DNA of 13,389 nucleotides from contig DGBH01000082.1 in NCBI GenBank assembly GCA_002384205.1, forward strand, positions 505-13,893, in the 5' to 3' direction. A program made the translations under genes and the position numbers. Numbering within the stretch: the stretch's first letter is position 1; every line of letters starts with the position of its first letter. This stretch comes from Bacteroidetes bacterium UBA4009 (GTDB taxonomy: Bacteria; Bacteroidota; Bacteroidia; NS11-12g; UBA9320). The notes beneath the pieces were generated by a model. It was not told the DNA's origin. It was given only the letters and a program-made list of their open reading frames with translations, and made no database searches. Positions 6,584 through 13,389 of this stretch are shown here, in pieces.

Positions 6584-9157
6584 TTGAAAATAACTAAATA
6601 CATAGCATTCATTTTACTATTAAGCATAGTAAGTAACGCACATGGACAGTCTAAAAAAGACCCGTGGGTGAAAAAGAATTGGGATAATATGATTGCTCGG
6701 TTCAATATTTATTTTAATGCAGATCAAAAAATGCAAACGGCTTTAGCTGACTTAGCGTTAAAGCAAAAGGATGAGTTTTTAGATTTTATTTCCATTTTCC
6801 CCTATGGCACTCTTGAAGATGCGAAGGCTTTAAGACCTGCTATGGAAGAAGTAATGAAAAAAGCTTCTAAAGTGATTCAGAATAAGCCTAGAAGTAAATG
6901 GGCTGATGATGCCTACTTTTTAATAGGTCAAACACAATTTTTTAGCGGCGATTATTTTTCTTCGATTGAAACCTTTCAATTTGTAAATACGAGCTCCACC
7001 GATGAGTACATTAAAGCTTTGAGTCAATTATGGCTTATGAAAAGCTATATACAACAAGAGAAATACGACGACGCCGAAGCTATCTATAGCGTATTAAAAG
7101 ACACTAAATCAACTAACAAAGATTTCAAAACAGAGCTTAATCTTTCTGCTGGGGATCTACTTGTAAAGCAAAATAAAAAAAGCGAAGCCATTAAATTGCT
7201 AACTGCAGGCTTAGCCAGGCTTAAAAACAAAACCTTGCGTTATCGTACTAACTTTGTTCTTGGTCAACTTTATCTGGAAACTAAAAATTATAAGAAAGCT
7301 AGCGAAAGTTTTGTTAAAGTACTAAAAACTAACGCTCCTTATGAATATGTATTCCAAGCTAATTTAGGTTTAGCTAGGAGTACAGCAGAAGCCGGAGGGC
7401 AGGGAACTCAAAAAACCAAAAAATACTTAAAACGCATGCTCGATGATGATAAGAACATAGATTACTATGATCAGATATATTACGAGTTAGCAAAGCTTGA
7501 GTTCAGTGGGGATAATAATGATCAAGGACTTGCATATATGTTGCTTTCGTCTAGCACTTCCAAGAACAACAATACACAACGTACCAAGACCTATTTGTAT
7601 CTGGCAGACTACTTTTTCAACGAAAGGAATTATGAAAAAGCCCAAGCCTATTATGATAGTACAGTTGCTATCATTCCTGAGAAGTATCCAGCTGTTGAAA
7701 AAATCAAAGCGAAGCACACTGTACTTTCCAAACTGATTGAAAATATTGAGACCATAAGAACACAAGACAGCTTAATTACACTTAGCAAGCTAGATAGAAC
7801 TGAACTTGACAAACGAGTGGACAAGATGCTTGCATATGAACAAGAACAGGAGAGAAAAGCCAAAGAAGATGCTTTAGTAAAAGCTGAACTTGCAAAATCA
7901 ATCTCACGGAATACCGGGGGTATGCCTGTACAAGATTTAAATCAATCTGGCAATATTTGGTATTTTTATAACATGAGTGCTGTTGGTCGTGGCTCTTCAG
8001 ACTTTATTAGAACATGGGGAAACAGACAGCACAGCGATTTTTGGAGATTTATCAATAAAGGGTCTATGGGCAATGAACTAAAAGATAAGGAAGAGCAAAA
8101 GAAAGATGATGATGAAGAACAGCCTAACCTGCTAGCAGAAGACGAAGAGCAAAATGAAATATTAAAAGATGTAGCTGCAGATAAAAAGAAATTTTATGCA
8201 AATATTCCATTTACAGCGACCTCCCTACTTTTGGCCAATAAGCAAATAGCAGAAGCATATATGAGTAATGGTAAAATATACTTTGATGAACTGAGAGAAT
8301 ACAATGAAAGTAAAATCAATTTAAAAACATTACTTAAACGGTATCCTACCACTATTCACGAACCAGAAGCGCTATTTTATTTATCAAAAAACGAGACCGA
8401 ACTAGGCGACACCGCTGAAGCAAAAAGATACGCAACTATGATTGCTGATCGATTTCCTGAAACGCTGTTTAATAATGTACTAAATGCTGTTGCCATTCAA
8501 GAAGACAACGCTGATGCCGATGCAATCCGTAAATATGAGGAAATGTATGAATCTTTTAAAGCAGAGAATTTCAACACCGCTCTTACTATTAAAAAAGAGA
8601 TAGATATCAATTACCCTGGCAGTTCTATTCAAGGCAAAGTAGATTACCTATATGCCTTAACCATTGGAAAAACCAAAGGAAAAGAGGCTTACCTTAAAGA
8701 ATTAGAAGTAGTTCAAGATGCCTATGCTGGTAATGAGATAGGGGATATTGCAGCCTATACTATACGAGTACTTACCACTGAAGTAACTGCAACTTCCAAC
8801 ACTATTTTCTCGGCAGAAGACGGTGTTTTTTACTATGCAATTACGGGGACCACCGATGACCCAAGTAAAGTAGAAGTGCAACTCACTGAATATAATGACC
8901 GATTTTTTCCGGGACGAAAAATGATTGTTCGTAGTATGATTTTCGATAATAAGCAGTTGTATTACATAAAGCAGTTTGAAACTCAAAAATTAGCACTAGA
9001 TTATCATCAAGAGATGGAAAGAAACAAAGTATTCTTAACAGATGCAGACTTATCAGGAGCTAAATTTTATGCTATAACCGAGACTAATTTCAAAACATTA
9101 GTAACAAGCACCAAAGAAGCAGAATACATTCTATTTTTCAACCAAAAGTACAAATAA
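6584..9157 (+). CDS. sprE: PorW/SprE-family TPR protein of the type IX secretion system
   Basis: An 857-residue exported protein. Residues 1-21 form a signal peptide (hydrophobic 7-17, likely cleavage after AHG). TPR-like helix pairs are visible at about 105-140, 219-250, 332-366 and 594-625. A conserved-looking block WYFYNMSAVGRG ... FIRTWGNRQHSDFWR (459-488) matches what I know of the SprE/PorW family, followed by a very acidic, probably disordered stretch (about 498-535). The C-terminal part (about 738-857) is a separate non-TPR domain. In Flavobacterium and Porphyromonas the family is needed for T9SS function, and in gliders for motility. Known members are lipoproteins, but here no Cys follows the signal peptide. 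The start is TTG: no ATG or GTG lies between the in-frame TAA at 6551-6553 and this codon, and the signal peptide begins right after it. Confidence 0.78.
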   Translation: MKITKYIAFILLLSIVSNAHGQSKKDPWVKKNWDNMIARFNIYFNADQKMQTALADLALKQKDEFLDFISIFPYGTLEDAKALRPAMEEVMKKASKVIQNKPRSKWADDAYFLIGQTQFFSGDYFSSIETFQFVNTSSTDEYIKALSQLWLMKSYIQQEKYDDAEAIYSVLKDTKSTNKDFKTELNLSAGDLLVKQNKKSEAIKLLTAGLARLKNKTLRYRTNFVLGQLYLETKNYKKASESFVKVLKTNAPYEYVFQANLGLARSTAEAGGQGTQKTKKYLKRMLDDDKNIDYYDQIYYELAKLEFSGDNNDQGLAYMLLSSSTSKNNNTQRTKTYLYLADYFFNERNYEKAQAYYDSTVAIIPEKYPAVEKIKAKHTVLSKLIENIETIRTQDSLITLSKLDRTELDKRVDKMLAYEQEQERKAKEDALVKAELAKSISRNTGGMPVQDLNQSGNIWYFYNMSAVGRGSSDFIRTWGNRQHSDFWRFINKGSMGNELKDKEEQKKDDDEEQPNLLAEDEEQNEILKDVAADKKKFYANIPFTATSLLLANKQIAEAYMSNGKIYFDELREYNESKINLKTLLKRYPTTIHEPEALFYLSKNETELGDTAEAKRYATMIADRFPETLFNNVLNAVAIQEDNADADAIRKYEEMYESFKAENFNTALTIKKEIDINYPGSSIQGKVDYLYALTIGKTKGKEAYLKELEVVQDAYAGNEIGDIAAYTIRVLTTEVTATSNTIFSAEDGVFYYAITGTTDDPSKVEVQLTEYNDRFFPGRKMIVRSMIFDNKQLYYIKQFETQKLALDYHQEMERNKVFLTDADLSGAKFYAITETNFKTLVTSTKEAEYILFFNQKYK

Positions 9158-9162
9158 GCCTT

Positions 9163-11454
9163 ATGGCATCAAAAAAACAAGCAGCTACGGATCACCTGTC
9201 ATGGGTAATTAGATTATGGAAATGGCTGGGCGTAGCCGTCCTTATCGGTATATTATTCCTCGTAAGTATAAAAGTTGGCATATGGGGCGCGTTACCTGAC
9301 ACTACCGAGTTAGAAAATCCAAAAATTAAATTGGCCTCCGAAATATATTCATCTGACAATACTGTTTTGGGTAAAATGTTTTATCAAGAAGATAGAACAA
9401 ATTGCGACTTTTCAGACATCCCACCCCATCTAAAAGATGCATTAATTGCTACAGAAGATGCCCGTTTTTACGAACACAGCGGTATAGATGCGAAAGCATT
9501 AATACGTGCTATTGTTCGACTAGGAAGAGACGGCGGAGGAAGCACTATAACGCAACAATTAGCATTAAATTTATTTCAAGAAAGAGCCGATAATTTCGCT
9601 TTTAGAATAATACAGAAAATAAAAGAATGGTTTTTAGCCATTGAAATCGAGAAACGATATACCAAGGATGAAATCATACTTATGTACTTCAACACAGTAC
9701 CTTATGGCAACAGCTACGGTATAAAATCTGCATCCAAACGATATTTTAATAAAAAAACAAAAGACCTAACAATAGAAGAAGCTGCCGTACTAGTAGGTAT
9801 GCTAAAAGCCAACACCTACTATAATCCAGTGCGTAACCCTGAAAATGCTACCCGCAGGCGTAACGTGGTGTTAAATCAGATGGAAAAATATAATTTTCTA
9901 GATGAACGAGAATGTGATAGTTTAAAAGAACTACCATTGGTAGTCAATCATAATTTTGTGGACCACAATAATGGTCTTGCCACTTACTTCCGATCCTACC
10001 TTGATCAGTGGATGAAAGATTGGACCCGCAAATATGAAGCAGAAACGGGAGTTAAATATAACATCTACGATGACGGACTTAAGATATACACTACGATAGA
10101 TTCAAAGCTACAAGCATTTGCAGAAGAGGCAGTTTCCAAACATATGGCTAAGTTACAACAGCAATTTTGGAACGAAACCAAAGGAAGAGGTAGAGATCCT
10201 TTCTACAAAGAAGATGAGCAAGGAGACATGGTAGCTGACCCCGATTATCCCGCTCGAATGATAAAAAGCTCGCAGCGTTATCGTGATCTTAAACAAGCAT
10301 ATGGGAGCAATAAGGATTCTATCAATTACCATCTTAATAAACCAGTTAAAATGAGTTTATTCTCCTGGAAAGGTGACATTGATACCGTGTTAAGTCCGAT
10401 GGATTCTCTGAAATATGTGAAGCAAATATTACACACCGGATTTATGAGCTTTGAGCCCCAAACCGGATTTATTAAGGCTTGGGTTGGAGGAATTAATCAC
10501 ACGCATTTTCAATATGATCACGTAAATAAAAAATCTGGTCGCCAAGTTGGCTCTACTTTTAAACCTTTTGTTTACGCCCGCGGCTTGGATGACGACAAGA
10601 TTCAACCTTGTGAGGTGGAAAGCACCGGACCGGTAATCGTAGAATATGGGAATGGGATGAAATGGTCCCCACAAAACTCTGGCAAAACAGCTCCGGAACT
10701 TACTTTTTATCAGGGCTTACAACAATCCGTAAACACGATAACAGCTCGTATTATGAAACGACTTGGGCCTAATAGTGCCGAAGTCGTAAAACAAACTGCC
10801 GCTAATATGGGGATAGACGATAGTAAGTTCGAACCATATCCATCTATTTGTCTTGGCACCATGGATATTTCTGTATTTGAAATGGTTGGCGCCTATGGTA
10901 CTTTTGTAAATGGGGGCACTTTTGTAGAGCCCATTTTTGTAACTAGGATAGAAGATAAGAATGGAAATGTACTAGAAGAATTTACGCCAAAACGACAAGA
11001 AGCACTTAGAATACAATCAGCGTATATAATATGTAAAATGCTTGAACGGGTGACCATGTCAGGAGGAACAGCGGCAAGACTAAGGCGCAATTACACCATA
11101 CCCGGAGATGTGTCCATTGGAGGAAAAACAGGTACGACTCAGAATAACTCTGATGGCTGGTTTATGGGGATAACGCCAAACTTAGTGAGTGGATGTTGGG
11201 TTGGAGCGGATGAGCGAAATGTGCATTTTAGAAGTACCGCATTAGGTCAAGGCGCAAATATGGCATTGCCCATATTTGGCGAATACATGCAACGAATATA
11301 TGCTAACTCCAAGATGAATTGGGGACGTGGTATATTCAAAGCACCAGATATTGAGATGACGATAGATCTTAATTGCGATAATTACGTGGGAGGGCAAAAT
11401 AACAGTGATGCTGAAAATGCCGAAGGATCAGAAAACGACAAAGATTTATTTTAA
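9163..11454 (+). CDS. mrcA: Class A penicillin-binding protein 1A (transglycosylase/transpeptidase)
   Basis: A bifunctional peptidoglycan synthase of 763 residues. It has a short cytoplasmic N-terminus, one membrane helix (about 20-40), a GT51 glycosyltransferase domain (about 60-245) and a transpeptidase domain (about 425-700). GT51 motifs: ATEDARFYEHSGID with catalytic E98, GGSTITQQLALNLF (125-138), KRYTKDEIILMYFN with E170, and YGIKSASKRYF. Transpeptidase motifs: GSTFK with nucleophile S464 and K467, SVN (522-524) and KTG (655-657). All catalytic residues are present. The segment between the domains (about 330-420) is long and polar, and the protein ends in an acidic Asn/Glu/Asp tail (about 746-763). 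The ATG lies 5 nt after the sprE/porW stop, so the two are surely co-transcribed. The last 9 nt overlap the convergent gene. Confidence 0.96.
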   Translation: MASKKQAATDHLSWVIRLWKWLGVAVLIGILFLVSIKVGIWGALPDTTELENPKIKLASEIYSSDNTVLGKMFYQEDRTNCDFSDIPPHLKDALIATEDARFYEHSGIDAKALIRAIVRLGRDGGGSTITQQLALNLFQERADNFAFRIIQKIKEWFLAIEIEKRYTKDEIILMYFNTVPYGNSYGIKSASKRYFNKKTKDLTIEEAAVLVGMLKANTYYNPVRNPENATRRRNVVLNQMEKYNFLDERECDSLKELPLVVNHNFVDHNNGLATYFRSYLDQWMKDWTRKYEAETGVKYNIYDDGLKIYTTIDSKLQAFAEEAVSKHMAKLQQQFWNETKGRGRDPFYKEDEQGDMVADPDYPARMIKSSQRYRDLKQAYGSNKDSINYHLNKPVKMSLFSWKGDIDTVLSPMDSLKYVKQILHTGFMSFEPQTGFIKAWVGGINHTHFQYDHVNKKSGRQVGSTFKPFVYARGLDDDKIQPCEVESTGPVIVEYGNGMKWSPQNSGKTAPELTFYQGLQQSVNTITARIMKRLGPNSAEVVKQTAANMGIDDSKFEPYPSICLGTMDISVFEMVGAYGTFVNGGTFVEPIFVTRIEDKNGNVLEEFTPKRQEALRIQSAYIICKMLERVTMSGGTAARLRRNYTIPGDVSIGGKTGTTQNNSDGWFMGITPNLVSGCWVGADERNVHFRSTALGQGANMALPIFGEYMQRIYANSKMNWGRGIFKAPDIEMTIDLNCDNYVGGQNNSDAENAEGSENDKDLF

Positions 11455-13038
11455 TTCCATAACTCCGCCTAAGTGGGGGCAACTAGCAAAATCTGTAACA
11501 GAGGTAAATTCCACCTCTGTTTTAGTATAACCATAGGTTTCGTCCATGGTTCTCATCTGATTTTGATCATTGGTAGTAGTTTCTATATCACTCATTTTGT
11601 ACTGACATGGATGCTCATATCCACTTGCGTGCACTAATGCAATTAATTCTTTTTTAAAGTATTGTACATAATTAAACAAGCGTTCGGATTTTAAAGTAGG
11701 ATCTATACCTGCTTGCAGCCATTTATTTTGTGTAGCTACGCCACTAGGGCATTTATTAGTATGACAAAGCTGAGCTTGAACACAACCAATACTCATCATT
11801 GCTTCACGCGCCACGTTAATAACGTCAGCACCCATCGCAAGAGCACGAGCAGCATTAGCAGGAAGTCCAAGTTTACCTGACGCTACAAATACAATTTTAT
11901 TGGTTAGATTTCTTTCTTGAAAGATTTTATAAACAATAGAAAACCCATTAAAAAATGGCAAAGACATGTGGTCCGCAAAGCTTGGAGGAGCTGCACCAGT
12001 GCCACCTTCTCCCCCGTCTATGGTTATGAAATCTGGGCCTGATTTTCTAAGAACCATTTGGTCGGCGAGGGCGTGCCACAAGTGTGTTTTGCCTACGGCA
12101 GATTTTATTCCAACAGGCAAACCCGTTCTAGTGGCAATATCTTCAATAAGGTTTAATAAATCATCCATAGTATCGAAACACTTATGACTTGCTGGAGAGA
12201 TTACATCTACGCCCATCTCCACTCCTCGTATTGCTGCAATTTCTGCTGTAATTTTAGCGCTAGGGAGCACTCCCCCTTTACCAGGCTTCGCCCCTTGCGA
12301 TAGCTTAATTTCAATGGCGCGCACAAACGAATTGTTCTCTACTAGTCTCTCAAGCTTATCCAAGTCGAGATTCCCTTCATTACTCCTCACTCCAAAATAG
12401 GCAGTCCCGAATTGAAAAACTACATCGGCGCCAGTACTGTGATAAGGAGATAATCCTCCTTCGCCAGTGTTATGATAAGCACCTGCCTTATGAGCTCCCC
12501 TATTTAAGCTTTCAACTGCAGTTGCACTTAATGATCCAAAGCTCATAGCGGATATGTTCAATATACTCCTTGGCCTGAATGGTCTCTTTCTTCCATTTGC
12601 CAAACCCATTACTTTAGCACATGGCAAAAAATCAGGATTGGATATATTAATATGTCCTTCAGGCATTCGAAAAGGCCATAAATCTGGTTTAAGAAAATGG
12701 TAATTAGTCGCATAAAAATCTTGATCAGAACCAAAACCTTGATAATTATTTTCTAACTTAGACGAAGCATAAATCCATGAACGTTCTTTTCTATTAAACG
12801 GAAGTTCTTCTCTATTATTAGCAATGAAATACTGACGTATTTCAGGACCTATTTTTTCAGCCATGTATCGAATATGTCCGATAACTGGGAAATTATGGCT
12901 AATAGAATGCTTACGCTGCAAGACATCACGAACAGCTATAAGTAAAATAGTAATAAGCATCCATACCCCCCACGATAAGCTTCCCAAAAAGCTAAATATA
13001 TCTTGCATCTGACAAATGTAAGGGAAATGAACGCGCAT
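11446..13038 (-). CDS. FMN-binding glutamate-synthase-like protein, membrane-anchored
   Basis: A 530-residue protein with one N-terminal membrane helix (about 20-37) and a complete Glu_synthase (FMN-binding TIM barrel) domain (about 150-470). Motifs: NISAMSFGSLS (161-171), NTGEGGLSPYH (190-200), KLSQGAKPGKGG (245-256), DFITIDGGEGGTGAAP (336-351) and a CX5CX4C 3Fe-4S cluster site (C419, C425, C430), as in the GltS large subunit. It lacks both the N-terminal glutamine amidotransferase and the C-terminal beta-helix domain of GltB, so it would need ammonia from elsewhere or a different substrate. The true reaction is unknown. Start: ATG at 13038 is the longest; ATG at 13008 (residue 11, MQDIFSFLG) fits the family N-terminus at least as well. 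Overlaps the PBP gene end by 9 nt. Confidence 0.88.
   Translation of the reverse strand: MRVHFPYICQMQDIFSFLGSLSWGVWMLITILLIAVRDVLQRKHSISHNFPVIGHIRYMAEKIGPEIRQYFIANNREELPFNRKERSWIYASSKLENNYQGFGSDQDFYATNYHFLKPDLWPFRMPEGHINISNPDFLPCAKVMGLANGRKRPFRPRSILNISAMSFGSLSATAVESLNRGAHKAGAYHNTGEGGLSPYHSTGADVVFQFGTAYFGVRSNEGNLDLDKLERLVENNSFVRAIEIKLSQGAKPGKGGVLPSAKITAEIAAIRGVEMGVDVISPASHKCFDTMDDLLNLIEDIATRTGLPVGIKSAVGKTHLWHALADQMVLRKSGPDFITIDGGEGGTGAAPPSFADHMSLPFFNGFSIVYKIFQERNLTNKIVFVASGKLGLPANAARALAMGADVINVAREAMMSIGCVQAQLCHTNKCPSGVATQNKWLQAGIDPTLKSERLFNYVQYFKKELIALVHASGYEHPCQYKMSDIETTTNDQNQMRTMDETYGYTKTEVEFTSVTDFASCPHLGGVMELK
11497..11523 (+). terminator. Hairpin with T-run downstream of the PBP gene, inside the opposing gene
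   Basis: AACAGAGGT and its exact reverse complement ACCTCTGTT are separated by a 7-nt loop and followed on the plus strand by the end of a TTTT run (11520-11523). It lies 42 nt after the PBP stop codon and could terminate the sprE-PBP transcript. The same bases encode TEVEFTSV near the C-terminus of the minus-strand gene, so chance from coding constraint is possible. On the minus strand no T-run follows. Confidence 0.45.
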
Positions 13039-13117
13039 GATTTAGAAAGCTTGCAAAGACTTCTATCAGTATCAAATTCTAATTATTACTGAATCACAAT
13101 TTCTAGTTTATACATGA

Positions 13118-13150
13118 TTGATTGAACTTTCCAGTAATTTGGTAAATTTG
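13118..13150 (+). promoter_or_regulatory. Bacteroidota-type promoter for the gene at 13172
   Basis: TAAATTTG (13143-13150) matches TAnnTTTG exactly. Two TTG elements lie upstream, at 13122-13124 (18-nt spacer) and 13118-13120 (22-nt spacer), both within the accepted 17-23 nt. A start near 13155 leaves a leader of about 17 nt before the ATG. This is the best promoter match in the window. The rest of the divergent gap 13039-13117 shows nothing else I can support. Confidence 0.6.
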
Positions 13151-13171
13151 AAAACCACATAACTCCTAAAA

Positions 13172-13389
13172 ATGACGCAATCCAAAATTATTTTACTGCT
13201 CTTTTTCGCTTGTATAAGCTTTATATCACAAGCCAGTATCAAAGATTCATTATTTAAAAACCAACACATTGAGCTCAGTTTTGGCCAGTCATTATTGTTT
13301 ATTTCCAACAGTAAACAAATTGACCTACGTCAGCAAGAAGCATTGGTTGTTCCAACTAATGCGATTTTATTTTTTGCAGAACTAAGGCC
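13172..13389 (+). CDS. Exported protein of unknown function, N-terminal fragment
   Basis: The ATG at 13172 opens a frame that is still open at the window end, giving 72 complete codons. Residues 1-21 look like a signal peptide: MTQSK, a hydrophobic core IILLLFFACISFI, then a likely cleavage after SQA. A Cys at position 13 lies inside the hydrophobic core and is not a convincing lipobox. The mature part seen so far (SIKDSLFKNQHIELSFGQSL and on to about residue 72) alternates polar and hydrophobic residues as in beta-strands, but I recognise no family. A good promoter lies just upstream, so it probably starts its own transcript, divergent from the glutamate-synthase-like gene. Confidence 0.7.
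   Translation, partial: MTQSKIILLLFFACISFISQASIKDSLFKNQHIELSFGQSLLFISNSKQIDLRQQEALVVPTNAILFFAELR

Noticed and set aside
13013..13020. TACATTTG on the minus strand as a promoter for the glutamate-synthase-like gene
   Set aside because: The octamer matches the -7 consensus, but no TTG lies at the right distance, and transcription would begin at or past the ATG at 13008, so a normal leader is impossible. Probably chance.
1..13389. Search for a mobile element, CRISPR array, toxin-antitoxin or defence island
   Set aside because: No repeat array, transposase, integrase, terminal inverted repeats or tRNA was seen. Apart from the small frameshifted gene and the gaps described, the window is filled with core housekeeping and envelope genes.

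Overview
The window is an AT-rich chromosomal segment from a Bacteroidota bacterium, most likely a Flavobacteriia- or Cytophagia-like lineage. The signs are a PorW/SprE-type protein of the type IX secretion system (T9SS), which is restricted to this phylum; an F0 subunit a with a long N-terminal exported extension; translation starts without Shine-Dalgarno sequences; and promoter elements matching the Bacteroidota pattern (TTG, about 19 nt, TAnnTTTG). It reads as ordinary core genome. I saw no mobile element, CRISPR array, tRNA or rRNA.

Left block, minus strand (1-5266): the ATP synthase locus, transcribed right to left as an AtpZ-like gene broken by a frameshift, an AtpI-like membrane protein, a second AtpZ-like gene, then atpB (a), atpE (c), atpF (b), atpH (delta), atpA (alpha) and the first 15 codons of atpG (gamma). 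The structural genes are packed with gaps of 5 to 46 nt. A 247-nt gap upstream of atpB holds a hairpin and a weak promoter candidate and no gene. atpD and atpC are not in view.

Next block, minus strand (5271-6497): a bactofilin and a membrane-anchored M23/LytM peptidase with a complete zinc site. This is a cell-shape and peptidoglycan-remodelling pair, placed directly upstream of and in the same direction as the ATP synthase accessory genes (4 nt from bactofilin stop to the GTG start of the broken AtpZ-like gene).

Divergent block, plus strand (6584-11454): an 857-residue TPR protein of the PorW/SprE family and, 5 nt later, a class A penicillin-binding protein (PBP1A type) with intact glycosyltransferase and transpeptidase motifs. 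Both genes at the divergent junction appear to use non-ATG starts (GTG at 6497, TTG at 6584).

Right block: a membrane-anchored, stand-alone FMN/3Fe-4S glutamate-synthase-like protein on the minus strand (11446-13038), overlapping the PBP gene tail to tail by 9 nt, and then the start of an exported protein of unknown function on the plus strand (13172 to the window end), preceded by the best promoter match in the window.

The points most worth a second look are the single-base lesion in the T7 tract of the first AtpZ-like gene, whose repair restores a 65-codon product ending 1 nt before the next gene; the two AtpZ-like copies flanking the AtpI-like gene; the missing lipobox cysteine in the PorW/SprE homologue; and a hairpin-plus-T-run that may terminate the PBP transcript inside the coding sequence of the opposing gene. 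I found no convincing undescribed defence or mobile system.
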